Source of the DNA: Bdellovibrio sp.
GTDB lineage: Bacteria > Bdellovibrionota > Bacteriovoracia > Bacteriovoracales > Bacteriovoracaceae
Direction of reading: 5' to 3'
Length of the DNA stretch: 64,000 nt
Assembly (NCBI GenBank): GCA_016187935.1
Contig: JACPIU010000023.1
Span: 56,686 to 120,685 of the forward strand
Below the pieces are notes generated by a model, which was given only the letters and a program-made list of their open reading frames with translations, was not told where the DNA came from and searched no databases. The translations under genes were made by a program, and so were the position numbers. Below are positions 8,922 to 16,314 of the stretch, piece after piece (the stretch's first letter is position 1; every line of letters begins with the position of its first letter).

Positions 8922-10517
8922 TCACAAACAAAGAATTTCACCTTGGATGAGACAATCGCCGCCATTTTTATCATACTCTTTACAAGCGACTTCGATACTC
9001 TTGGTGGCGCTTAACGAAGTGTTGAGCCATCGTTGCCCGTGGGAAAGACTTACTCCGCCCAACTTACAAAGACCATCAGAAACCCGATCAGACGATCGTG
9101 CGACTCGGAGCAGGTCCAGAGAAGTTGATTGCAGTTCTATGACAGGAAGAGACGAGGACTCCAAATTACAAACCCCTTTTAAACCGACAATTTTTTTATT
9201 ATTCGGGCAGCTGACCGCTTTATTGCATCCTGAATTACTGTTTGAACGTGCACATGAAAAAGGCATTTTTTGAATCGCCAGTTCCGTCGTCGTGTGAAAC
9301 TCTCCATCGTCACAAGTATAAGTCAACCCGTAATAGTCTGAGGTCCGTGTCGCAATGTAATCGTTGTCCGTAACAAAAAGATTCTCACCATCAAGAGATA
9401 AGACACAGCCGGATAAACGTTCTATCTCGCTTTGCACTGTTTGATTGGCGGTAATGAAATTTGATTCATCATCATTAACGATCATTTTCGATGACCGAAG
9501 CTTGTAAATTTGGTTTTGGGCCACCACATTGTAGCGAGCATAGTCGCGATTACTCTTGCTACTTCCAAAGTTAAATCCATCATCGTCGTGACAATAGGAA
9601 AGATGAAATAAGGTTCCGAGCTTGCGCCAAAAACCATTTCTGGAACCAAGCCAAATCGCGGGATTACCTCCATCATACTTATTATAATAAAAAACATTAT
9701 TGATCATTTGATTATGCTGTGGGGCCTGATGACGGACAGTTCCACCTTCACCGCAATTTCGATAGAGATAAATTCCTCCGTGATTTAATCCTGAGAAGCG
9801 ATTACCCATGATCTTGTTATAGGCCGATCCGTCCAGTGCCACTTGTTCCCGACTCTCAGTTTCCAGATGGATAGAGTTATCTTTAAGCGTATTATAGGCA
9901 GATTCGGCATCAAGATAGACTGCAACCGAGCTTCCCTTTCCTTTAATTTCAGAATTCTTGAGGACTGAATGTGTCACACCCGGAGAAAAATAAAGCGGGA
10001 TTGTACCGCTTCCTATGATGACAACGTTATCAAGAGTGATGTTACGAGGAGCGTTCCGCTGAACACGTGCGGTATGGCCGGTCTGGTATGAAGAACGACG
10101 GAGGTCATCTCCTTCTCCATTTCTTGCCATGCCATAAATTCTGACCGCACCTTCGATGGTACAATTCTTAATGCTCACATCGGTTGGCCTGGACCAAATC
10201 GATTCATCGTTTGAATCCTGAACTGACCGAATGGCAATGCTGTAACCTGTTTTTTGGGTTGGACGAATTGTCCCACCATTACAATTAAAAACGACACCTG
10301 ATGCCCGGTCGCCTTGAATAATTATCTTTTTTGTAATGATAGTCTCTTTGTTAGGCAAGCTTACATGACAGTCCACTTTCACTTGAGGATTTTGCTCATC
10401 CGCGAGCGCCAATATTTCATTCATTTTATTCTCAGAACACGGAGAGGCGCCAAAAGCTTGAACGGTTGCAATGACCACGAGATACGCGGCAACTGGCAAA
10501 TAGATTAACCTTCTCAC
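8922..10517 (-). CDS. Secreted right-handed parallel beta-helix protein
   Basis: 531 aa. Signal peptide of about 23 residues (cleavage near FGA-S). The body has successive beta-helix rungs recognisable by repeated short N-x-(I/V) turns, for example ITLDNVVIIGSG, HSVLKNSEIKGKG, YNTLKDNSIHLE, YNKIMGNRFSGL, HNQMINNVFYY and FITANQTV. These are typical of PbH1/NosD-like and polysaccharide-lyase-like folds. The C-terminal ~120 residues are Cys-rich (pairs in SCARSNSNSGCNKAVSC and around the end) and probably form a separate disulfide-stabilised domain. No catalytic residues of a known lyase can be assigned. Likely exported, possibly by the type II system encoded later in the window. Upstream of the 965-aa protein on the same strand, 96 bases apart. 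Confidence 0.72.
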   Translation of the reverse strand: MRRLIYLPVAAYLVVIATVQAFGASPCSENKMNEILALADEQNPQVKVDCHVSLPNKETIITKKIIIQGDRASGVVFNCNGGTIRPTQKTGYSIAIRSVQDSNDESIWSRPTDVSIKNCTIEGAVRIYGMARNGEGDDLRRSSYQTGHTARVQRNAPRNITLDNVVIIGSGTIPLYFSPGVTHSVLKNSEIKGKGSSVAVYLDAESAYNTLKDNSIHLETESREQVALDGSAYNKIMGNRFSGLNHGGIYLYRNCGEGGTVRHQAPQHNQMINNVFYYNKYDGGNPAIWLGSRNGFWRKLGTLFHLSYCHDDDGFNFGSSKSNRDYARYNVVAQNQIYKLRSSKMIVNDDESNFITANQTVQSEIERLSGCVLSLDGENLFVTDNDYIATRTSDYYGLTYTCDDGEFHTTTELAIQKMPFSCARSNSNSGCNKAVSCPNNKKIVGLKGVCNLESSSLPVIELQSTSLDLLRVARSSDRVSDGLCKLGGVSLSHGQRWLNTSLSATKSIEVACKEYDKNGGDCLIQGEILCL

Positions 10518-10577
10518 CTGCTACCCCCTCAACCGAACTCTTCCCCAATCTCATTTTGCCAGTTTCCCAGGGGCGAA

Positions 10578-10601
10578 TTTAGGGAGAAAAAATGCCCTAA
10601 A
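10578..10601 (-). terminator. Possible hairpin at end of microcompartment operon
   Basis: TTTAGGG (10578-10584) pairs with CCCTAAA (10595-10601) around a 10-base loop, 48 bases beyond the tpiA stop. No clear U-tract follows on the minus strand, so termination is only suggested by position. Confidence 0.3.
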
Positions 10602-10648
10602 ACTTCAATTCGACTAAAGTTTAGACACTTTCAGGGGTCAGTTGTGGT

Positions 10649-11419
10649 TTAAGCGCTAGCGCTCTTAATAATTTCCACGAAATCTTGGGGTTTTAAAGAA
10701 GCCCCACCCACTAATGCGCCATCAATGTTGGTGAAGCTTAAAAGTTCTTTGGCATTCTTGGCATTCACACTTCCGCCGTAGAGAATACGAATTTTTTGGG
10801 CAACTTCCTGTCCGATAAGCTTTACCAGCAACTCACGAATGGAGGCATGCACTTCTTCCGCCTGTTCGCCTGTGGCGGTCTTGCCAGTTCCGATGGCCCA
10901 GACTGGCTCATAAGCAATAATCAATTTTCCAAACTGTTCCTGTGTCAATCCGGCCAGGCCTTCTTCCACTTGAGTCTTAATCACGGCATGAACGCGACCG
11001 GCCTCACGTTCCGCATCGGTTTCGCCTACACATACGATAGGAACAAGACCATGCCCAAACGCCGCCTTGACTTTTTTATTGACCGTCTCATTGGTTTCAC
11101 CAAAATATTGCCGCCGCTCAGAATGCCCGATTATGACATAATCTGCCCCGGCATCCTTGGCAAAGACACCGGAAATCTCACCGGTAAAAGCTCCCGACGC
11201 CTCCCAGTGAATATTCTGGGCCGCCACACTGATGTAGGAACCATTCAGGGTATCGGCCACCGCCCGTATGGCGGTAAAAGGTGGAGCCACCACGACATCC
11301 ACTTCTCCGGGATGGCGATGACTATAGTGAATGGTTTTCACCAGTTCGATTCCTGCGGCAATGGTTAGATTCATTTTCCAGTTGCCTGCTATCATTGGAG
11401 TTCTTCGTACATTGCTCAT
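10649..11419 (-). CDS. tpiA: Triose-phosphate isomerase
   Basis: 256 aa, full family length. Interconverts glyceraldehyde-3-phosphate and DHAP. Catalytic residues are present: N13 and K15 (GNWKMN), H99 (GHSERR), E171 (AYEPVWAIGTGKTA), and the phosphate loop GGSVNAKN. It is the last gene of the microcompartment operon: its ATG (11417-11419) shares a base with the TAA of the class II aldolase (TAATG), so it is translationally coupled. It has no N- or C-terminal amphipathic extension, so it is probably cytosolic and not cargo. Its placement fits a pathway in which one aldolase makes glyceraldehyde-3-phosphate and the other makes or uses DHAP. Whether it is also the only glycolytic TPI of the cell cannot be told from this window. 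Confidence 0.96.
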   Translation of the reverse strand: MSNVRRTPMIAGNWKMNLTIAAGIELVKTIHYSHRHPGEVDVVVAPPFTAIRAVADTLNGSYISVAAQNIHWEASGAFTGEISGVFAKDAGADYVIIGHSERRQYFGETNETVNKKVKAAFGHGLVPIVCVGETDAEREAGRVHAVIKTQVEEGLAGLTQEQFGKLIIAYEPVWAIGTGKTATGEQAEEVHASIRELLVKLIGQEVAQKIRILYGGSVNAKNAKELLSFTNIDGALVGGASLKPQDFVEIIKSASA

Positions 11420-12183
11420 TATTGTTCTCCTGCCAAAATTTTCCTTATTTCTTGCGCTATTAATTTATGAAGTTGGTCATTGGGGAAACTTGCTTGCGCA
11501 GGCACTGCTGGCGCGTGAACTTGCTTCAAGCGAACCTGCGGGCCAAGCCCTAAAGCGTTTCTTTTTTCCAACAATTTCTGGCGATCAGAATCAGAAATGG
11601 CCTTGATTTCACCCATGCTTTTAGCATAGCTTTCAATTTTACAAAGGTGTTCCAACAATTCGATTCTGAGCCAGGCCTGTTCCAGATCATCACCAATGGC
11701 AAGAACGCCATTGCCGGCAATCATGATCACATCACTCACCTGCAAGGCATCGACAACAACCTGGTCACTTGGGGGAGTTCCCGGAAGCGAAAAAGGAGCG
11801 ACAGGAATTGTATCTCCGATGGAAATAATCGCCTCCGGCAGTTGGGGAAGAACGCAGGCCCCCACCAGCCCACGGGCGGTACTGTAAGGAGGATGGGCAT
11901 GGACCACCGCCTTGGCATCAGGACGAGTCTTATAGGCGGCAAGATGAAGCGAAATTTCCGAGAAAGGTTTTCCAATCCCTGCAACTTTTTTGCCGGCAAG
12001 ATCCAAAGTAATGATCATATCTGCATTGATTTGCGCCTTACTTTCTGCCGTCGGAGTCGCGAGGAGGAAGTTTTCAAAACGCACAGACACGTTGCCATCG
12101 TGATTTGCCACAAATCCCTTTTGATCAAGCTTATGGCAAACTTTCACGATTTCAGAAATGAGGTATTGCTGTCGGCTTCCCAA
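11419..12183 (-). CDS. Class II aldolase (FucA/AraD-like), BMC cargo, altered metal site
   Basis: 254 aa. Core of the class II aldolase/adducin family: phosphate-binding NHDGNVSVRF (27-36), catalytic Glu E76 (FSEISLH), metal-binding H95 and H97 (VVHAHP). The third zinc His of the family (the HHG of E. coli FucA) is replaced: the segment reads IAGNGVLA with N158 (codon AAT at 11710-11712). The C-terminus carries a Pro/Ala linker then an amphipathic helix (about 238-252, DQLHKLIAQEIRKIL), typical of an encapsulation peptide. FucA-type enzymes split fuculose-, rhamnulose- or 5-deoxyribulose-1-phosphate into DHAP and an aldehyde. In a locus with DeoC and an aldehyde dehydrogenase the aldehyde would be captured inside the shell. 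The Asn may alter metal affinity or abolish activity; substrate unknown. Confidence 0.85.
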   Translation of the reverse strand: MGSRQQYLISEIVKVCHKLDQKGFVANHDGNVSVRFENFLLATPTAESKAQINADMIITLDLAGKKVAGIGKPFSEISLHLAAYKTRPDAKAVVHAHPPYSTARGLVGACVLPQLPEAIISIGDTIPVAPFSLPGTPPSDQVVVDALQVSDVIMIAGNGVLAIGDDLEQAWLRIELLEHLCKIESYAKSMGEIKAISDSDRQKLLEKRNALGLGPQVRLKQVHAPAVPAQASFPNDQLHKLIAQEIRKILAGEQ

Positions 12184-12197
12184 AAAAACCTCGCACC

Positions 12198-12848
12198 TTA
12201 ACTTAATTGCGTTCCACTATGCTTCTTTTTCATTTCATTTAACTGTTCCAAAATGCGTACCGCTGCTTCTGCCGCCGAATCAATCTCAGATTCTTTGCCA
12301 CTCATGATCAAACGCCCGGAAGCTCCGTATGGCTGAATGTTAATGAGTTTAATCTCCGCGGCCTTGAGTGCTTCATTGCAAGCGATTGAGAGATAAGCCG
12401 CCGGCGTGGCCTCAAGAATAAAAACTGATTCTCCGGCCTGTACCATATTGCCGCGAGAAGTTCCGGTAAAGAAAATGGCATGGTCTTGCTCCACTCCGCG
12501 AATAATCTTGTTGGTTAGAATGGCAACTTCGGAGCGATCGTTTTCATCTAGCTTGGCTTCGCGCAAAATGGCCTTGCCGGCCTCTCTCACTTCACCTTGA
12601 TCGGCACAGTGAACTTCTAACAGGCCAAACTGACGCTCAGTCACCACACTGCCCAGGCGAACTTTAGTGGCCTTTAAGGCAAGATCGATCATATGGTGAA
12701 TTTCCATTGCCGGGGCAATTTCGATAAACAAAGCAGAATCGTACTCTGCAGGATCATACACACGGTTGTCCTTGGCAATAAACTGTGCCAATTGCGGTTG
12801 GTAGCTATCAATAAAAGTCAGTGTCCGTAATTCAAATCCCTGGGCCAT
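12198..12848 (-). CDS. BMC-T shell protein, stacking/gated-pore type
   Basis: 216 aa with two fused BMC folds (about 1-105 and 106-210), forming trimeric pseudohexamers in the shell facet. From memory it resembles the Haliangium ochraceum Hoch_5816 and CsoS1D group, which stack as double trimers with an openable central pore: shared landmarks are the LRT.tFiD..QPQLA start, ALKATKV, the YGLLEVH-like segment (here FGLLEVH) and INIQPYGASGRL. Such a pore would admit large molecules such as CoA, NAD or sugar phosphates. Lies between deoC and the class II aldolase, 14 bases from the latter. The start has no strong ribosome site but the N-terminus matches the family. Confidence 0.9.
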   Translation of the reverse strand: MAQGFELRTLTFIDSYQPQLAQFIAKDNRVYDPAEYDSALFIEIAPAMEIHHMIDLALKATKVRLGSVVTERQFGLLEVHCADQGEVREAGKAILREAKLDENDRSEVAILTNKIIRGVEQDHAIFFTGTSRGNMVQAGESVFILEATPAAYLSIACNEALKAAEIKLINIQPYGASGRLIMSGKESEIDSAAEAAVRILEQLNEMKKKHSGTQLS

Positions 12849-12874
12849 AAAATCTCCAATATATATTTACAATA

Positions 12875-13810
12875 TTAATAATTTCCTGCTTTGGTTTTTT
12901 TACCTGTGACGATGGCGACGCTAGCGGAAGCCCCGATGCGATTGGCACCGGCCTTCACCATGGCTTCGGCATCTTCTTTAGTGCGCACGCCACCTGAGGC
13001 CTTGACCTGCATATCATCACCCACAATTCTTCTCATGAGTGCAATATCTTCCACCGTAGCACCACCTTTGCCAAAGCCGGTCGAGGTTTTAACAAACGCC
13101 GCGCCGGCAGTTTTGGAAAGGGCGCAGCCAATAACTTTTTCATCGTGCTCCAATCCACCTGTCTCTAAAATGACTTTGACGGGATAGGGTTTGGAGGCCT
13201 CCACCACCGCTTTAATGTCCTGGAAGACGGTGGCATAATCCTTTGACTTGAGGGCGCCGGCATTAATCACCATATCTATTTCTCGAGCACCATTACGAAC
13301 GGCCTCTTTGGCCTCAAAGGCCTTGGCTTCCGAAGTTTCGGCACCGAGGGGAAATCCCACCACCGCGATCGGTTTGACATTTGAACCTTGCAGCAAACGC
13401 GCCACTAAAGGAATGTTGACGGCATTCACACAAACCGTGGCAAAATTATATTGCTTGGCCTCATGGCAAACTTTGGCTAACTCATCTCGAGTGGCATCAG
13501 CGCGGAGAAGAGTATGATCGATCATGCTGGCCAGTTTTGTGTCCACCTGAGCTGCGAAACCGGGCGAAGTGCTGATTCGACTCGCTCCGAATTGAATAAT
13601 ATTATCGGTAGCGTATTTTTTATTGGTAGGACATTTGCCACAACCTGAACAAACTTCGGGGTCCTGAGTGCAGGCCGATTCATGGATGACCTGGCGAATT
13701 TGCGCTCCGGTATGTCCAAGTCCCATTTGGGATAATTTTTCCACAACTTTGCTGGTGATCTTTTCGATCACTTCATCTAAATTCTCAATCTGGTTTTCTG
13801 GACGTGCCAT
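12875..13810 (-). CDS. deoC: Deoxyribose-phosphate aldolase with N-terminal cargo and Cys extension
   Basis: 311 aa from the ATG at 13810 (GAGGTG 5 bases upstream; an upstream ATG at 13837 would add nine residues and has no such site). Class I aldolase splitting 2-deoxyribose-5-phosphate to acetaldehyde and glyceraldehyde-3-phosphate. Catalytic residues: D179 (EIDMVIN), Schiff-base K241 (VKTSTGF), K270 (KASGG), and the C-terminal Tyr. About 90 extra residues precede the barrel: an amphipathic helix (about 8-29, typical encapsulation peptide), then C47-x6-C54-x2-C57-x2-C60, a pattern fitting an Fe-S cluster or zinc. Ordinary DeoC lacks both. Overlaps the preceding BMC-P gene by 26 bases. It is the probable signature enzyme of this microcompartment. 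Confidence 0.93.
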   Translation of the reverse strand: MARPENQIENLDEVIEKITSKVVEKLSQMGLGHTGAQIRQVIHESACTQDPEVCSGCGKCPTNKKYATDNIIQFGASRISTSPGFAAQVDTKLASMIDHTLLRADATRDELAKVCHEAKQYNFATVCVNAVNIPLVARLLQGSNVKPIAVVGFPLGAETSEAKAFEAKEAVRNGAREIDMVINAGALKSKDYATVFQDIKAVVEASKPYPVKVILETGGLEHDEKVIGCALSKTAGAAFVKTSTGFGKGGATVEDIALMRRIVGDDMQVKASGGVRTKEDAEAMVKAGANRIGASASVAIVTGKKTKAGNY

Positions 13811-14072
13811 ATAACACCTCATCAACAATGCCGACAATTACAGAGTGAAAAGGATCACTTTGTTTACCCAATAATTGGCGGGCGGTATTTCCTTCTTGCT
13901 GAACAAGCACGACATCGCCGGGCCCTGCCTGAACAGTATCACATGATAAAAAACTTTTGCCTTTATCCTTCCCCTTGGCATCGATCGGTTGAACCACCAA
14001 CACCCGATGCCCGACATAGCAGGGATGTTTTTCAGTCGCCACCACATTTCCTTTCACTCTTGCCAATATCAT
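13785..14072 (-). CDS. BMC-P pentameric shell vertex protein (EutN/CcmL family), copy 1
   Basis: 95 aa from the ATG at 14072, chosen because GGAG lies 6 bases upstream and the product then starts MILARVKGNVVAT as in the family. An ATG at 14084 adds four residues and overlaps the upstream stop as TAATG. EutN/CcmL fold: VxGxVVATxKHP, Q.GPGDVVLV and a final SVIVGIVDEV strand. Pentamers cap the twelve vertices of the polyhedral shell. One of three different BMC-P genes in the operon; loci with three paralogues are known, and they probably occupy vertices interchangeably. Confidence 0.92.
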   Translation of the reverse strand: MILARVKGNVVATEKHPCYVGHRVLVVQPIDAKGKDKGKSFLSCDTVQAGPGDVVLVQQEGNTARQLLGKQSDPFHSVIVGIVDEVLYGTSRKPD

Positions 14073-14083
14073 TCTTCTCTCCA

Positions 14084-14392
14084 TTAACCTTTGCTAAAAA
14101 TCTCATCTCTGTGTTTAATGCCAGGATCAAGCATCGTCACATCATCTACAATTCCGGTAATGGCGGCATCCACAGGTGAAAAAGGTTCGGGCAAGGCAAG
14201 ACATGCTTCACGCGATAAAATCCACCACACTAAATCGCCCGGGCCTGCCTTGGCGGTATCCACAGCAACCAAGGGATCACCATCTAATTGCATTTCGTCA
14301 GTCAGCGGTTGAATAACCAACAGCTTCATTCCGTGCAAAGAGGGATCTTTAATCGAGCAAACAACAGTTCCAATTACCTTGGCCAGTTTCAC
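14084..14392 (-). CDS. BMC-P pentameric shell vertex protein, copy 2
   Basis: 102 aa. GTG start at 14390-14392 overlaps the TGA of the upstream BMC-T gene by 4 bases. EutN/CcmL pattern: MKLAKVIGTVVCSIKD, then a Q.L loop, KAGPGDLVWWILSREA and VDAAITGIVDDV. The GPGD-VWW variant at the pentamer pore-proximal loop is more divergent than in the other two copies, and the C-terminus is extended by about 15 residues. Followed directly by BMC-P copy 1. Confidence 0.9.
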   Translation of the reverse strand: MKLAKVIGTVVCSIKDPSLHGMKLLVIQPLTDEMQLDGDPLVAVDTAKAGPGDLVWWILSREACLALPEPFSPVDAAITGIVDDVTMLDPGIKHRDEIFSKG

Positions 14393-14949
14393 CAGTAAAT
14401 CCCCTTGCTGATAAGGTCGGGATGGGGAGATTGAATGATTTCACAGGCCGCTAATAGACCTTCTTTAGCGACATGATTACGTGCGGCTTCCAGCGCCGCT
14501 TCAACGTCAAACAAATCTCCCGTCATTATAAAGTATCCTTTGCCACCAAGCCCTTGCGCCAGACGAATCTCGGCCAATTTAACCGGCGCCATTTTGGCGG
14601 CAATATCGGCGGCCATCACGGTTGAAACGATGGAAAAAGTTTCAATCACCCCCACCGCTCCAAATTCTTTTATCTCTTGAGTTCCGGTAATGGCGGGAAT
14701 CACATCGCGATGAACATAAGGCAAAAACAAATCGTTGATGACGCCATCCCCCCCTGCCGCCACACCCGCCTTGAGGGCTTCCTCCACATCGGCGACTTCA
14801 CCGGCAAAGAGGATCATATATTTTCCTGGGCAAATGGGGTGCGTTTCTAAAATACGGACCGGCGCTTTTTTGGCCAGCGCATCTGTGGCCAGAATACCTT
14901 TGGCGATGGATTTGAATTCGATCATGGCAATGGCCGGTTCTAAAAACAT
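14389..14949 (-). CDS. PduT-like BMC-T shell protein with probable Fe-S cysteine
   Basis: 186 aa, two fused BMC domains (about 5-90 and 95-180) forming a trimeric pseudohexamer. It resembles PduT, and the Haliangium BMC-T1 from memory. Cys40 lies in ICPGK, the position of the PduT cysteine (C38) whose three copies hold a [4Fe-4S] cluster at the trimer centre. Haliangium BMC-T1, as remembered, has Ser there. With the PduS-like protein encoded just upstream, this suggests electron transfer through the shell. 12 bases after the PduS-like gene; overlaps BMC-P copy 2 by 4 bases. Confidence 0.9.
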   Translation of the reverse strand: MFLEPAIAMIEFKSIAKGILATDALAKKAPVRILETHPICPGKYMILFAGEVADVEEALKAGVAAGGDGVINDLFLPYVHRDVIPAITGTQEIKEFGAVGVIETFSIVSTVMAADIAAKMAPVKLAEIRLAQGLGGKGYFIMTGDLFDVEAALEAARNHVAKEGLLAACEIIQSPHPDLISKGIYW

Positions 14950-14961
14950 TAAATCATTCCT

Positions 14962-16311
14962 CTACCTTGTGATTTCCACCAATTTATCGCTCACGTCAGT
15001 CACCTTACCCGCAATCGAAGCATGATAAATTGACCCCATCTTTTCTTGCGGAGTCGCCCCGATGACATCACCCAAGAGCACCCTCTGCCCAAGCGAAACC
15101 GTGGGAGTCGCAGGTGCTCCAATATGTCTATTTAAAACGATGCGAACTTTATTTGTTTCCACCTGGCCCTTGTGGACGACTTCGCGCTGGGCATATTCAG
15201 CGAGGTGAATCTTCTTAACCAAGGTTGGAAGGGCCAATTTCGAAAATTCAAAATTGGAACGAACCTCTTTGGGTTGTTCATGATGGGGATTCTTCACTCC
15301 CCGCGCCAGCAACTCTTTTCGATAGGCCGCGAAAATTTTCCGCGGTGAAAGTTTCATCACATCACAGGCGGCCAGTTCGCACACGCCACATTGGCTGCAT
15401 AAAAAGGCCGAAGTAATATGCTTGGCTGGATCGGCATGATTATAATCGATGGTCCGCATGGTTTTATGGGGATAAATTTCGTGTCCTAGCAAGTTGCGGG
15501 GACACAAGTCAGAGCAGCGAAAACATTGGCAACAGGCCGCCTTGGATTTTTTTACCATTTGCTGCACTGAAATTTTCTTCATGTCGATAACAAAATGTCC
15601 CTCGGGTAGCACTACAATTCCACTGGTTGCCTTGGTAATGCCGGCCTCTAAATCAGGCACAATCTGACCCATCATCGGGCCGCCATCAAGCACCACAGGA
15701 TTGTCACAAACCACACCGCAGGCCGCGGCCAAAAGCTCGCGATATGAAGTTCCGACAGGCGCGGAGACCACCACAGGAACTTCAACCGCTCCTGTCACGG
15801 TTAAAATCCTTTCTGTTACCGCCTTACCGTTCATGGCCTCGGCCATCTGGGATAAGGTTAAGACGTTATTCACCACCACGCCAACTTGGAGAGGCAAGCC
15901 TCCTTCAGGAATAATACGTTTTTTTATATCGTAAACTAAAAGAAATTCATCCCCAGCGGGATAGTAGTTTTCCAACTGGTGAACTCGAATAGAACCATCT
16001 TTCGGAAGGGCGGCAGTGACGGCCTTGACAACATCTTGGTAGTGGCCCTTAATTCCAATAATACCCTCTTTTGCTCCAACCGCCTGCATACTTAAGCGCA
16101 CGCCATCGACCACCAAGTGGGCCTTGGTGCGCAGAAGCGTTTTATCGGTATGGAGAAGAGGTTCGCACTCGCTGCCATTGGCAATCACGGTCTCGATTAC
16201 GGTGCCCTTGGGAGGTTGAAGCTTTAAATAGCTGGGAAAGCCAGCGCCCCCCGCCCCGACAATGCCTGCCGCTCTCACGGCATTAATAATTTCATCTCTC
16301 GTATAATGCAT
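14962..16311 (-). CDS. PduS/RnfC-like Fe-S flavoprotein NADH oxidoreductase
   Basis: 449 aa. N-terminal nucleotide-binding part starts with GIVGAGGAGFP (about 16-26) and the NGSECEP motif of RnfC/NuoF-like proteins; SLBB-like region near 165-200. Two [4Fe-4S] motifs: C260-x2-C263-x2-C266-x3-C270 and C305-x2-C308-x2-C311-x4-C316. The C-terminal lipoyl-like barrel (LGQRVLLGDVIG) matches PduS. In Pdu compartments PduS reduces cobalamin and binds PduT; here there is no B12-dependent enzyme, so a role in NADH oxidation and electron export through the PduT-like shell protein is more likely (inference). No encapsulation helix seen. Starts 3 bases after the aldehyde dehydrogenase stop. Confidence 0.9.
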   Translation of the reverse strand: MHYTRDEIINAVRAAGIVGAGGAGFPSYLKLQPPKGTVIETVIANGSECEPLLHTDKTLLRTKAHLVVDGVRLSMQAVGAKEGIIGIKGHYQDVVKAVTAALPKDGSIRVHQLENYYPAGDEFLLVYDIKKRIIPEGGLPLQVGVVVNNVLTLSQMAEAMNGKAVTERILTVTGAVEVPVVVSAPVGTSYRELLAAACGVVCDNPVVLDGGPMMGQIVPDLEAGITKATSGIVVLPEGHFVIDMKKISVQQMVKKSKAACCQCFRCSDLCPRNLLGHEIYPHKTMRTIDYNHADPAKHITSAFLCSQCGVCELAACDVMKLSPRKIFAAYRKELLARGVKNPHHEQPKEVRSNFEFSKLALPTLVKKIHLAEYAQREVVHKGQVETNKVRIVLNRHIGAPATPTVSLGQRVLLGDVIGATPQEKMGSIYHASIAGKVTDVSDKLVEITR

Positions 16312-16314
16312 AAA

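Noticed and set aside
10652-10663. AGCGCTAGCGCT palindrome as an attachment or recombination site
   Set aside because: It encodes the last Ser-Ala-Ser-Ala residues of tpiA and there is no integrase or second copy nearby.
10796-11368. 190-residue plus-strand frame
   Set aside because: Antisense to tpiA, which has all catalytic residues; no signal or domain in the shadow.
12875-13837. DeoC start at the ATG at 13837
   Set aside because: It adds nine non-conserved residues and deepens the overlap with BMC-P, while the ATG at 13810 has a good GAGGTG site.
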